A DNA stretch of 64,000 nt from Halobacterium noricense (GCF_021233435.1 NZ_CP089468.1:1116001-1180000); one strand, 5' to 3'. Positions 44,627-54,450 are shown, counted from the first letter of the stretch. The notes: generated by a model from the sequence alone, not told the origin. Made by a program: numbers and translations.

Positions 44627-47626
44627 CTACTGATTATCTCGGCGTCGAGCTGCAAGGACGGTAGCTGCGATAAACGCGAGAATCGGCAGACTTACCGGAA
44701 TACCGAATAACTCGCCGAATGGCATTTCGACGTTGTGCGTCGGTCGGCCCTGGCTGGGAGTCGTTGTGGCGTTCGTCGGTGTCGTGGTCGATTCCTGCGC
44801 TGTTTTCGTCGCGGGAGCTCCTGAATTAGCGTCCGTTGTCGTTGTTGGGGCCGTTGGCGGTGTCGTTGTTTGGGAGTCTGTGGCTGTTGCAGTCGGGACT
44901 AACAAACCACCGGAGCCTCCGCCGCCAGACGAACCGCCGCCGATAGGCGAAGTCGTTGACGATTCCGTTGTGCGCTTATTGGACTCAACAGTCACGGTAA
45001 GGGCGTCCGTTCCTACATTTCCAGCGGCGTCCGTGACCGCGAGACGGACCGTATAGTCCCCCGGTTCCGCAAACGCTGTCGTCACGTTCTCGCCACTCCG
45101 CTGCGCCCCGGCAACCACCCATTCGTAATCGACGATTCGCGTCGTCGGTTCAGCGACGTGCATCGGGCTGAAGGACACATTCGAACCCGCGTCAGCAGTC
45201 TGATTCTCCCCAACATCAACAGCGGGCGGTTCCGTATCAATAACGACCTCGTTGGTCGTGTCGCTGGCTACGCGACCCGACACACCCGAGACGGTCACGT
45301 GGACGCGTCGCTGCTCGGTCACGTTACTGACCGTAACGTCAATCGTCGCTTCGTACGTCGAAGCATCGATTGCGTTGAGGGCAACCGATCCTGCGCCGAA
45401 CGCCGACGCATCTGCGGTAACGGAGTCGGCGGCCGAAGAGACCTCCGCCGTAATTGTGACGCGATCAGTCTCGTTAACGATCGCGTTCTGATCGGTTGTA
45501 TCCGTCAGTGTCGCGTTCGTCAGCAGTGGCTCAAGTGTCGCATTCGCTGTGAGGGTATCGTCGTGGATCTGGTCGTCAGTGGCCGTCGCGTCGGTGAGCG
45601 TCACGTTGTAGTTCCCTGTTGTGTTCGCCTCATAGCGGCCAGTGTACGTGTACGTCGGGGCGGATTCGTTTGTTGAGAACGCATCGACGGTGAGGGTATC
45701 GGTTTCCGCGCCCGCAATCTCGACTGTGACGGCATCCAGCGTATGCGTTGTATCGAACGAGAGGTTTAGGTCGCCGTTTCGCGCAGTTGCTGTGAGGTTC
45801 GTGACGTCGAAGGGGTCACCGAGCGTCGCATTCGCAGTAAGATCGGGCGTGGCAACATCACCGTCCGTGGACTCGGCGCGCTCGAGTGTACCGTTGTATG
45901 TGCCGATTTCGGTGGTCTCGTACGTTGTCTCATAGGTGTAATCGTCGCCAGCCACGTTTTCTGTGAAGTTCCCGTAGTTGAGCGTCGTATTCGGTGGTCC
46001 GTCGATGTCGACAGTAGTTCCACCCAGTTGTTCGCTCGCGTTGAAGGCGACGTGGATACCATCCGTCTCGTTCGTCAGCGTGAAGTTCCACACGTCCAGT
46101 GGTTCGTCTGCGATTGCCGAGTCGGTGAGATTCTCGTCGTCAACCTGGTCATCGTCGGAGGTCGCCTGCGTGAGCGTGACGTTGTACTCGCCCGCTGTAC
46201 TCGCGTTGTACGTACCCGTGTACACGTATGGAGAGTCCGAACTAGACGTCGAGAAGTTATTGAGATCGAGAGTGTCGTTTTCGGCGCCGCCAATATCGAC
46301 GGAGGCTCCTGAGAGTTGGTCGGTGGCGTTAAACGAGATATTGATAGCGAAGCCGTTTGCGGTCGCATTCAGGTCGGTGACGTTGAATCGTGTGTCGATG
46401 GTCGCATTATCCGTATACTCGGGAGTTGCGGTGTCGCCATCAGTGGCGGTCGCAGAGTTGAGGATGGCCGTGTAGTTGCCATCCATACCCGGGCGGTAAT
46501 CGCCAGTATAGGTGTAGCGGCCATCAGTAGTGTTCTCGGTAAAATCAGTCAAGTTGAGCGATTCACTGTCGGGGCCGTCGATCGTAACATCCAGCGAACT
46601 GAGGTCGCTACTCGAGTTAAATGATGCTTGTAACGTGCCCGAGTCATTCACGAGGGTGAAGTTTGAGAGCACAAGTGGGGCATCCTGCACCCAAGCGACG
46701 CCCGCCTCGGCGTCTGCCGTTCCACTCACAGCATCAATCGGCCCGGTCGATTTGTCGAGCGTTACATAGTACGGTTCGTCGTTCTGGCTCGAATTCAAGA
46801 ACAGGACTTCTAGGTTAGAACCATTCACCCAGTCGACCGCTGCTACCGGCGATTTTGCTGCACTTCCGTCCTGCATGAGTGTTTCTGGGCTGCCACTCCC
46901 GTCGACAAGCGCCACGTTATTGCTACCCGTAACGATCGGAATCCGCGCAGTCCCGTCGCCATCGAGGTCCCGTGGCGCACCGATACCATGTCCATCACTG
47001 CTTCCAACTCCATTCGTGTAGAAACTATTCTCGACACCGGATTGGTTGTAATACCCGATGTTCGAGCCATCGGTGTAGACGACTTCCGGCGTTCCATCAC
47101 CAGTGACGTCCCCAACGCCAGCGACAGCTTTCGTCGCGGTGTCCGCACCATCCAGTATTCTGGTTGTGTTGTCTACGATGTTGGCGGCCTTCAGCACGCC
47201 GTCCGGCGTGGAGTAGTAGACGCTGTCTTCGCCGTCTTCGTCGTGATCACCGATTGCAACCTTCGCTTTCGATTTGTCAGCGTCCGTTGTCAACGTCATC
47301 ATCTCACCAGTCTTATCGACGATCTTCAGGTGATTATTGCTCGTCACGTACGGAATTTCAACGTATCCATCACCATCGACGTCCTTCCCAGCGCCGATTG
47401 CGTTAGCGTTGACACCGAGATTGATCTCACTTCCAGCCTTCGTGACGAGCGTTAGATTCTCACCGTTCACGTACGCGAACGTTACCGTTGAGTTAGTGTC
47501 CCCCGACTGTGCTGACGCGCCAGCGACTGTTGACGCCTGTAGCCCAGCTCCAACCGCTAACGCAGTGATGACCGAAAGTACCCCCAGGATGACCGCTGAT
47601 TTTCGAAGACACCCACCCACTCGCAT
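44627..47626 (-). CDS. Giant adhesin-like surface protein: propeller-like head, four Ig-like repeats, PKD domain, C-terminal anchor
   Basis: 999 residues. After a signal peptide (ILGVLSVITALAVGAGL) come FG-GAP-like blades (KDVDGDGYVEIPYV, GDVTGDGTPEVVYTD, RDLDGDGTARIPIV) over about residues 40-320. Four repeats of about 95 residues follow, each NFTL- or NVTDL-led with Y-TGxY-xxxGxYNxTL. Next is a domain of NETDRVTITAEVSS type and a PKD domain (VDVGENQTADAGSNVSF, PGDYTVRLAVTD). A Gly/Thr-rich stalk leads to FGIPVSLPILAFIAATVLA and RRRDNQ, an archaeosortase-like tail. Dozens of sequons. Probably a highly glycosylated adhesin. Confidence 0.8.
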   Translation of the reverse strand: MRVGGCLRKSAVILGVLSVITALAVGAGLQASTVAGASAQSGDTNSTVTFAYVNGENLTLVTKAGSEINLGVNANAIGAGKDVDGDGYVEIPYVTSNNHLKIVDKTGEMMTLTTDADKSKAKVAIGDHDEDGEDSVYYSTPDGVLKAANIVDNTTRILDGADTATKAVAGVGDVTGDGTPEVVYTDGSNIGYYNQSGVENSFYTNGVGSSDGHGIGAPRDLDGDGTARIPIVTGSNNVALVDGSGSPETLMQDGSAAKSPVAAVDWVNGSNLEVLFLNSSQNDEPYYVTLDKSTGPIDAVSGTADAEAGVAWVQDAPLVLSNFTLVNDSGTLQASFNSSSDLSSLDVTIDGPDSESLNLTDFTENTTDGRYTYTGDYRPGMDGNYTAILNSATATDGDTATPEYTDNATIDTRFNVTDLNATANGFAINISFNATDQLSGASVDIGGAENDTLDLNNFSTSSSDSPYVYTGTYNASTAGEYNVTLTQATSDDDQVDDENLTDSAIADEPLDVWNFTLTNETDGIHVAFNASEQLGGTTVDIDGPPNTTLNYGNFTENVAGDDYTYETTYETTEIGTYNGTLERAESTDGDVATPDLTANATLGDPFDVTNLTATARNGDLNLSFDTTHTLDAVTVEIAGAETDTLTVDAFSTNESAPTYTYTGRYEANTTGNYNVTLTDATATDDQIHDDTLTANATLEPLLTNATLTDTTDQNAIVNETDRVTITAEVSSAADSVTADASAFGAGSVALNAIDASTYEATIDVTVSNVTEQRRVHVTVSGVSGRVASDTTNEVVIDTEPPAVDVGENQTADAGSNVSFSPMHVAEPTTRIVDYEWVVAGAQRSGENVTTAFAEPGDYTVRLAVTDAAGNVGTDALTVTVESNKRTTESSTTSPIGGGSSGGGGSGGLLVPTATATDSQTTTPPTAPTTTTDANSGAPATKTAQESTTTPTNATTTPSQGRPTHNVEMPFGELFGIPVSLPILAFIAATVLAARRRDNQ

Positions 47627-47867
47627 ATTAATTAAATTGGACTAGAACACGGAAAGGCGTTATCGCCGAAAACACCTGTTTAAAGACTTGTGGCCGGCAA
47701 ATACAGGGTTTCTACAGTCTCGGTTAACATCCTGAATACAGAGGAGACGTACCGGAAATATCGCTACTTATCCCTCCACATTGCGGTGAAAAACCTAGTG
47801 TTGGTGCTCTATTCGACTGTGGCGCAGTCGAAACACCTTAGCCCACTCGTCGGTGTTTGCCTTACTA

Positions 47868-50183
47868 ATGACCGACGTGCGCGAGGAGACAGCCGCCCTC
47901 CTCGACAACCGACCGGGGCTCGCCGACGACCTCCGGACACTCGTGGACGTCGATCGCGAGCAAGATGTGTGGACGTTCGACGAGACGCCACTCGACTCCG
48001 GAACATTCGGGGAGCTCGTCTCCCGTGGCATCGCTACCGAATCCGAGAATGGGTATCGCCTCGCGGACCGTCACGCCGTTCGCGTTGCGCTCGGTGACGC
48101 CGAACCCGAACGAACGCCCGACAGCGCGACTGCGGGCCTTCGGGAACGATTCGCCGTCTCGAATATCCCGGGGCATGTGCTTGCGGCCGTTGTTGGCTGC
48201 CTGCTCGTTGTCGTCGCATTCCGCGTATTTGTCTACCCTCGCGTATTCCGTGGGGAACACGTCGTCCTGCTTGGAAACGACCCGTACTACTATCGGTACC
48301 TCGTCTTCTCGATGCTGGACTCCGGTGCCGGCACCCTCGATGTCCCGGCGCAAATTGCGACCGGCGAACCCCTGCTTGTCGCGCTTCTCGTCGCCGTTAC
48401 GCGAGCGTTCGGTGGAAGCACAAGTGTCGCGGAACTTGTGCTCGCCTGGTATCCTGTCTTTGCCGCAGTTGGGAGCGCGATTATTTGCTATTTCCTTGCG
48501 GTAACCCTCTCTCGTGACCGCCGGGTCGGCCTCGCATCACTACTCATTCTTGCGGTGTTACCTGTCCACGGCTACCGGACTGCGCTCGGCTTCGCCGACC
48601 ACCACGCACTGGACTTCCTCTGGCTTGGCGTCGTCGCACTCGCTGCCGTCCGCACACTCCCCGCGAGGACGAAGTTCGAGTGGCGGTCGCAGCTCCCGTG
48701 GGCTGCTGTCCTGGCGGCTGGGATCGCTGCCCAAGCACATTCGTGGAACGCTGCGCCACTGTTGTTCGTGCCGTTCGTCGCCTATGCGGTCGTGCGGAGC
48801 GCAGCTCTCGTCCGCTCCGGGGATTCGCTACGTGCGGACATCCTCCTCATCGTGGGCGTCGGTACCGGGGGACTGCTCGCTGTTGCCGGCCACTTGGTGC
48901 TTGGCTGGCAGTCCCCCAACATCGTCGTGCCGCCGATCCTTGCGGCTGCAGCGATGGCGTTTGCAGTCGGAATGGCAGCGCTCACACGCCGACTCGACTG
49001 GCCTGCCTGGGTGGCTTCCGTCCTAGCGGCCGGGAGTGGAGTGCTCACGCTCGGAGTTGTCGTCATGATTGAACCGTCGTTCGGGGCCGAACTCAGCCAG
49101 GAGTTCTCCCGGCTCGTCGGAATGTCTGGCAGCAACATCGTTGAGACCCGGTCGTTATTCAGTACTGACTACGGACTGTTGGCGGGCCCAATCTTCTTCT
49201 ATGGAACCGCGTTGTTGTTCGCGCTCCCTGCGGGCGCGTGGGCGTTCTACGTAAAATTCGACAACCCGCGATGGTTGCTCACCGCGTCGTACGGCCTGGT
49301 GTTGTTCGGACTTGCGGTGACGCAAGTCCGGTTCACGGGTGAACTCTCGCTGTTCGTCGCGGTGTTCGCTGGATTCGCCTTCGTCTACTTCCTCGCTGTC
49401 GTCGACATTACGGACCCACCGCAGCTATTCGCCGACAGCACCCCCCGCGAAGCCGATGACCGTGCCTTGCGCTCGTTCACGCTACCTGAGCGCCGCACGC
49501 TCGTCTCACTTGGGTTGGCGTTCCTGCTGGTCGGTGGGCTTGGGACGATGATGACGCCCCTTCGCACGAACACGATCGTACCAGCTGACGACACCTACGA
49601 GGCGGCGGCGTGGATGGAAGACGAAGTTCAGTCCCCGGAGTGGACGAGCGACCAGCAGTACGTGTTTAGCACATGGGGACAGAACCGTCTCTATAACGCG
49701 TTCGTCTCCGGCGACTCCCGGAGCTACGGGTATGCACGAACGAACTACGAGCAGTTCCTCAACGCAACGAATAGCCGAGGGTGGTATGAACGGCTGCGTA
49801 ACCGGGCAGCCTTCATCGTGGCTGACGAAGACTACGCGAGCGGGTATGACGCAGCGAAGCTGGCTTCGCGGCTCGCTGACTGGGGGAGCGGTACTGGGCA
49901 CTACCAGGCGGTGTGGGCTGGCGGCTCGAAAACGGTCTACACGCTCGTCCCGGGCGCGACCATCCGTGGGACGACTGACGCGAACGCCACAGTAACTGTT
50001 ACGCACGAGGGGGCGGTGTCAGGGCAGCCGTTTACGTATGAACGGACGACAACAGCGGCGGCGAACGGCACATACACCGTGCGCGTTCCCTACGCTGGCG
50101 AGTACGATATAGCCGGAACGGCGGTCGAAGTCCCTGAGGACGCAGTTCAGAACGCGCGACAAGTAAACGTATCCGCGGCCTGA
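47868..50183 (+). CDS. Divergent STT3/AglB-family oligosaccharyltransferase with N-terminal small domain
   Basis: 771 residues from ATG at 47868; an upstream in-frame GTG at 47853 is less likely. Residues 1-75 form a small soluble domain (DVWTFDETPLDSGTFGELVSRG) of winged-helix look. A polytopic GT-C region follows with GNDPYYYRY (Asp138, first catalytic motif) and FADHHALDF (D244-H-H). In the periplasmic domain the sequon-reading WWDYG is replaced by TWGQN (602-606). A C-terminal beta domain (GTTDANATVTVTHEGA) ends it. It should move glycans from dolichol onto protein at the outer face. It faces glmS, whose stop is 6 bp away. Confidence 0.82.
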   Translation: MTDVREETAALLDNRPGLADDLRTLVDVDREQDVWTFDETPLDSGTFGELVSRGIATESENGYRLADRHAVRVALGDAEPERTPDSATAGLRERFAVSNIPGHVLAAVVGCLLVVVAFRVFVYPRVFRGEHVVLLGNDPYYYRYLVFSMLDSGAGTLDVPAQIATGEPLLVALLVAVTRAFGGSTSVAELVLAWYPVFAAVGSAIICYFLAVTLSRDRRVGLASLLILAVLPVHGYRTALGFADHHALDFLWLGVVALAAVRTLPARTKFEWRSQLPWAAVLAAGIAAQAHSWNAAPLLFVPFVAYAVVRSAALVRSGDSLRADILLIVGVGTGGLLAVAGHLVLGWQSPNIVVPPILAAAAMAFAVGMAALTRRLDWPAWVASVLAAGSGVLTLGVVVMIEPSFGAELSQEFSRLVGMSGSNIVETRSLFSTDYGLLAGPIFFYGTALLFALPAGAWAFYVKFDNPRWLLTASYGLVLFGLAVTQVRFTGELSLFVAVFAGFAFVYFLAVVDITDPPQLFADSTPREADDRALRSFTLPERRTLVSLGLAFLLVGGLGTMMTPLRTNTIVPADDTYEAAAWMEDEVQSPEWTSDQQYVFSTWGQNRLYNAFVSGDSRSYGYARTNYEQFLNATNSRGWYERLRNRAAFIVADEDYASGYDAAKLASRLADWGSGTGHYQAVWAGGSKTVYTLVPGATIRGTTDANATVTVTHEGAVSGQPFTYERTTTAAANGTYTVRVPYAGEYDIAGTAVEVPEDAVQNARQVNVSAA

Positions 50184-50189
50184 AGCCGG

Positions 50190-51992
50190 CTATTCGACGG
50201 TGACGCTCTTCGCAAGGTTTCGCGGCTTGTCGATGGGCCGTCCTTTCTCGTTAGCGACGTGGTAGGCGAACAGTTGGAGGGCGACGTTTGCGACGACCGG
50301 TTCCATCGGTCCACAGTCGGGGACGTCGAATGTCGCGTCGACGTGTGCAGTCGCGTCCGGGTCACTCGCCACACCGATAACCGGTGCGCCCCGTGATTTT
50401 ACCTCTTTGACGTTGTTCAGCGTCTTCTTGCGCGCGGTCTCGCTCGTGAGGAGGGCGATGACCGGCGTGTCGGAGGTGACGAGTGCGAGCGGGCCGTGCT
50501 TGAGTTCTCCCGCGGCGAACCCTTCGGCGTGGTCATAGGAAATCTCCTTGAGTTTGAGCGCGCTCTCCAAGGCGACGGGATAGCCGGCGCGCCGCCCCAC
50601 GTAGAAGAACGCGTCACTGTCCGCGTACTCCTGTGCGATCTCCTTGATGTGGGCTTCCTGGTCGAGGACTTGCTGGACCGCGCCGGGGAGGTCACGCAGG
50701 CTTTCGAGGAGTTCCGACGCGACTTCCGTCGACATCTTGTTGCGTACCTGGCCGAGGTGGACGGCAAGGAGCGCTGCGGTGGCGACCTGTGAGACGAACG
50801 TCTTCGTCGCAGCCACCCCGATTTCGGGACCCGCACGAATGAAGACCGTATCGTCGGCCTCCCGCGTGACCGTACTGCCGAGCGTGTTCGTGAGTGCAAG
50901 CGTTCGCGTGCCGGCGCGCGACGCCTCGCGGAGCGCGGAGAGTGTGTCCGCGGTTTCGCCGCTCTGCGTGATGGCGACGACGAGTGTCCGCCACGGGTCG
51001 CGGCCACCCTGGAAGTCGTACTCGCTGGCCACGTGGACGGTGACGCGGACGTCCGCTTTGGCTTCGAGAAGTTCCTTCGCGAACAACCCCGCGTGATAGG
51101 AGGTGCCGCAGGCGACGATCTGGATCTCCTCGACGGATTGGGGATATTCCGCGGGCAGGTCGACGTCGAGGTCAACGCCCGTCGAGAGTTCATCGATGCG
51201 CCCGGAGATGGCTTGCCGGAGCGCCCGCGGCTGCTCGTGAATCTCCTTGAGCATGTAGTGGTCGTAGCCACTTTTGCCCGCGGCGTCGGCATCCCAGTCG
51301 AGCGTCTCGGTCGTCCGTTCGACGTGGTTGCCGTCGTTGAAAATGTCGACGCCGTCCTTGGTGATGTGTGCGATGTCGCCGTTCTCGAGGTACGTTACGC
51401 GGTTCGTGTGCTCAATGAACGCGGTGGCGTCGCTCCCGATGAACGTCTCGCCGTCCGCGTGGCCGAGCAGGAGCGGACTGTCCTCCCGCGCGACGACAAT
51501 CCCGTCGTGGCCAACCGCCGTCACCGCAATCGCGTAACTTCCTTCGAGGCGACTCGTGGCGCGCTTGACGGCGGTGAGCAGGGAGACATCGTCCGCGAGG
51601 TGCGTCTCGATGAGGTGTGGGATGACTTCGGTGTCGGTGTCGCTACGGAAGACGTGGTCGTCGCGGAGCTCGGCTTTGAGGTCGTCGTAGTTCTCCACGA
51701 TGCCGTTGTGGACGACTGCAACCTCGCCCGTGCAGTCGGTGTGTGGGTGGGCGTTCTCCTCGGTCGGCTCGCCGTGCGTACTCCAGCGCGTGTGGCCGAT
51801 GCCACAAATGACGCCGTTGCGGGAGGGAACGGGGAGATCGCCGACCTCACCCTCGGTTTTGTGAATCGTGAGGCCGTCGCCGTTGAGTGCGATGCCCGCG
51901 GAGTCGTAGCCGCGGTATTCGAGATTCTGCAGTCCCTGGTGGACGATTTTGCCCGTTGCGTCGGTGCCGATGTAGCCGGTGATTCCACACAT
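50190..51992 (-). CDS. glmS: Glutamine--fructose-6-phosphate aminotransferase (isomerizing)
   Basis: 600 residues. The N-terminal glutaminase starts MCGITGYIG with the nucleophile Cys2, and EYRGYDSAGI and GHTRWSTHG follow. Two SIS domains (ACGTSYHAGLFAKELLE with GETADTLSALREA, and YVGRRAGYPVALESALKLKE) and the terminal KPRNLAKSVTVE complete it. It makes glucosamine-6-phosphate, the first step to UDP-GlcNAc. It starts 2 bp after the GlmU-like stop, so it is the third gene of a glmU-glmU-glmS operon. Confidence 0.97.
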   Translation of the reverse strand: MCGITGYIGTDATGKIVHQGLQNLEYRGYDSAGIALNGDGLTIHKTEGEVGDLPVPSRNGVICGIGHTRWSTHGEPTEENAHPHTDCTGEVAVVHNGIVENYDDLKAELRDDHVFRSDTDTEVIPHLIETHLADDVSLLTAVKRATSRLEGSYAIAVTAVGHDGIVVAREDSPLLLGHADGETFIGSDATAFIEHTNRVTYLENGDIAHITKDGVDIFNDGNHVERTTETLDWDADAAGKSGYDHYMLKEIHEQPRALRQAISGRIDELSTGVDLDVDLPAEYPQSVEEIQIVACGTSYHAGLFAKELLEAKADVRVTVHVASEYDFQGGRDPWRTLVVAITQSGETADTLSALREASRAGTRTLALTNTLGSTVTREADDTVFIRAGPEIGVAATKTFVSQVATAALLAVHLGQVRNKMSTEVASELLESLRDLPGAVQQVLDQEAHIKEIAQEYADSDAFFYVGRRAGYPVALESALKLKEISYDHAEGFAAGELKHGPLALVTSDTPVIALLTSETARKKTLNNVKEVKSRGAPVIGVASDPDATAHVDATFDVPDCGPMEPVVANVALQLFAYHVANEKGRPIDKPRNLAKSVTVE

Positions 51993-51994
51993 GG

Positions 51995-53158
51995 TTAGCC
52001 TCGCGTGACGTGACTGCCGTCCTCGATGCGGCCCTTGACCAGCGTTGCGCTGTCGACGGTCGCGTCGTTGCCGACGATCGAACCAGGTGCGATTGTGACG
52101 TTCGCGCCGATGTCGACGTTGTCGCCGGTCAATCCGCCGAACCTGACATCCTGATAGACCGTATCGTCGAGCACTACATCAGCTGTCCCACCCTCGACGG
52201 TGGTGTTCGGGCCGATGGACGCGTTCGCGCCGACGATACAGTCGTTCACTATTGCCCCAGACTCTATCGTGCAATCTGATAAGAGTATCGCGTTTTTCAC
52301 TACTGCGCCGGCACCGATGCTTACGTTATCGCCGAGTGTTACGCCCCCGAGAATCGTCGCTTGTGGGTGGACGACGACGCCGTCACCGAACACGGTGGCG
52401 TCGGCGATAACCGCTGAATCGTCGATAGCTGCGTTCTGTGGTGGCTGCGGTTCTCGATCCTTGATGAGTGCGTTGTTGACGGTGAGGAGGTCCCACGGCT
52501 CGGAGACATCGAGCCAGCGGCCACGGTACCTGACCGCGCGAATCCGCTGGTCGTCGAGCCGCGTCGAGAGCGTGTCCGTCAGTGCCTGCTCACCGTAACT
52601 ATCTGTCTGGCGAATTGCCGCGAAGATACTGGGATCGAACGCGTAGACGCCCGCGTTGATGAAGTTCGATTTTGCGAGTTCCGCGATAGGCTGCTCTTCG
52701 ATGCCGGTGACGGTTTCGCCGTCGAGTTCGACGACGCCGTAATGGCTTGGCTTCTCGACCTGTGTCACGCCCATCGCCGGGTCGCCGGTCTCTTGGTGGC
52801 GCTCCCACACGTCCTCGATAATCGACGCGTCGATGATGCGGTCGCCGTTAACCGCAATGAACGACTCACCAACCTGTGATTCCGCTTGGAGAAGCGCATG
52901 TCCCGTTCCAAGCTGTGGGTCTTGGATGGCATAGGAGATATCAACGCCCCACGCGTCGCCGTTCTCGAAGTGCCGCTGCACGCGTTCGCGATTCGACCCA
53001 ACGACGAGAACGATCTCGGAGACGCCAGCGTCGACGAGCGCGTCAACGATATGCTCTAGGAGAGGGCGGTTCGCGACGGGGATCATCGGTTTCGGGCGAT
53101 TCTCGGTGAGCGGCCACAGCCGCTCACCTTTCCCCGCCGCGAGCACGACAGCCTGCAT
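51995..53158 (-). CDS. Bifunctional sugar-1-phosphate nucleotidylyltransferase/acetyltransferase (GlmU-like) 1
   Basis: 387 residues. N-terminal nucleotidylyltransferase: VVLAAGKGERLWPLTENRPKP, FIAVNGDRII and VEKPSHYGVVEL. The C-terminal left-handed beta-helix (about residues 235-387) has hexapeptide repeats VFGDGVVVHPQATIL, LGDNVSIGAGAVVKNAIL and VDIGANVTIAPGSIVG. It should turn GlcN-1-P plus acetyl-CoA and UTP into UDP-GlcNAc, as archaeal GlmU-like enzymes do. It lies 13 bp downstream of a paralogue and 2 bp upstream of glmS. Confidence 0.9.
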   Translation of the reverse strand: MQAVVLAAGKGERLWPLTENRPKPMIPVANRPLLEHIVDALVDAGVSEIVLVVGSNRERVQRHFENGDAWGVDISYAIQDPQLGTGHALLQAESQVGESFIAVNGDRIIDASIIEDVWERHQETGDPAMGVTQVEKPSHYGVVELDGETVTGIEEQPIAELAKSNFINAGVYAFDPSIFAAIRQTDSYGEQALTDTLSTRLDDQRIRAVRYRGRWLDVSEPWDLLTVNNALIKDREPQPPQNAAIDDSAVIADATVFGDGVVVHPQATILGGVTLGDNVSIGAGAVVKNAILLSDCTIESGAIVNDCIVGANASIGPNTTVEGGTADVVLDDTVYQDVRFGGLTGDNVDIGANVTIAPGSIVGNDATVDSATLVKGRIEDGSHVTRG

Positions 53159-53171
53159 TACTTGTTTCGTG

Positions 53172-54365
53172 TCACTCCCGGTTCTTATCAGTTCCTACGC
53201 GCTCGCCGAGATCCGTCCGCGTCTCCGTCCCGAGCGTCACGCCCGCGTTGAGACTCGTATTAATGCCGGTCTTCGTGTCATCACCGACGACCACACCGAA
53301 CTTCCGGCGACCAGTATCCACCATCTCACCTTTCACCTGAACGTGGACGGTATCCTCGTCATGGCGGAGGTTGGCGACCTTCGTCCCTGCGCCGAAGTTC
53401 ACGTCCGCGCCGAGCACGCTGTCCCCAACGTACGCGTGATGGCTCACGGCCGTTCCAGCCATCAGAATCGAGTTCTTGATTTCGACGGCGTTCCCGACGC
53501 GGACATCCGGCCCGATGACCGTCGACCCACGGACGTACGCGTTCGGCCCAACGTCTGCACCGGCCTGAATTCGAACTGGTCCTTCGATGTACGCGCCATC
53601 CCGAACCCGTGCGCCCTCTTCGACGACAACGGGCCCCTTGAGTGTCGCGCCGTCTTCGACTTCGCCCCGAATGTCTCGGTCGAGGTCATCGAGGAGGTAG
53701 CTGCTCGCTCCCAGGAGCTCCCACGGCCGCCCAATGTCCAGCCAGGGGCCATCGTATTCGACGGCAGTCACGCCATCGTCCAGCGCCATCTCAAGGGCGT
53801 CCGTGAGTTCGTACTCGCCGCGCTCGCTGAGTTCCGTCCGCTTGATGTACTCGAAGATTTTGGGCGTGAACCGGTACAGCCCGAGATTCGCGAGATTCGT
53901 CGGTGGGTCTGTCGGCTTCTCCACGATGCTCGTCACTCGGTCTCCATCGAGTTCGACGACGCCGTACGAACGCGGGTTCTCGACGGGCATCACGGCCATC
54001 GCTGTGCCGGTCTGTGCTGCCAGATCCTCGACGAGTGCGTCCGTGACGTAGACATCCCCATTCAGCACGAGCACGTCCTCATCCACGTACGGTTCGGCCT
54101 GCCCAACAGCGTGTGCGGTCCCGAGCTGTTCGGCCTGTTCGGCGTATTCAACGGGAAGTCCTTGATACGTCTCGCCGATCTGATTCCGTATTTGGTCGCC
54201 CTCGTAGCCGACGACTACAACGTAGCTGTCGACGTACGGCGCAGCGACGTTGAGGACGTGTTCGAGAATCGGCTTTCCCGCGACCGGGAGTAGCGGCTTT
54301 GGCCGCCCGTCTGTTAACGGCCCCATGCGTGTTCCCTGGCCGGCAGCGACGACGATAGCCTGCAT
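53172..54365 (-). CDS. Bifunctional sugar-1-phosphate nucleotidylyltransferase/acetyltransferase (GlmU-like) 2
   Basis: 397 residues, paralogue of the gene at 51995. It has VVAAGQGTRMGPLTDGRPKP, LVLNGDVYV, VENPRSYGVVEL and VEKPTDPPTNLANLGLY, then a beta-helix with GPVVVEEGARVRDGAYIEGP and VNFGAGTKVANLRHD. The latter motif resembles the acetyl-CoA site of GlmU. The two enzymes may share the steps of UDP-GlcNAc synthesis or serve different sugars such as GalNAc. A palindromic cttaag 31-36 bp before its ATG is a plausible TATA element. Confidence 0.9.
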   Translation of the reverse strand: MQAIVVAAGQGTRMGPLTDGRPKPLLPVAGKPILEHVLNVAAPYVDSYVVVVGYEGDQIRNQIGETYQGLPVEYAEQAEQLGTAHAVGQAEPYVDEDVLVLNGDVYVTDALVEDLAAQTGTAMAVMPVENPRSYGVVELDGDRVTSIVEKPTDPPTNLANLGLYRFTPKIFEYIKRTELSERGEYELTDALEMALDDGVTAVEYDGPWLDIGRPWELLGASSYLLDDLDRDIRGEVEDGATLKGPVVVEEGARVRDGAYIEGPVRIQAGADVGPNAYVRGSTVIGPDVRVGNAVEIKNSILMAGTAVSHHAYVGDSVLGADVNFGAGTKVANLRHDEDTVHVQVKGEMVDTGRRKFGVVVGDDTKTGINTSLNAGVTLGTETRTDLGERVGTDKNRE

Positions 54366-54450
54366 CGTTTCTACCGTACCGTTACTCGTCGCGCGCTTAA
54401 GCTTACAGGAACCCTCGCTAGTGTTCGACCGGCGAGCCTGTCAAAGTCGG

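Noticed and set aside
44627-47626. FG-GAP head taken as proof of an integrin-like receptor
   Set aside because: Only loose blade motifs are visible; no integrin domains beyond these are present.
53106-54293. 395-residue plus-strand open frame
   Set aside because: Shadow of the second GlmU-like gene; His/Val/Arg-rich without any family motif.
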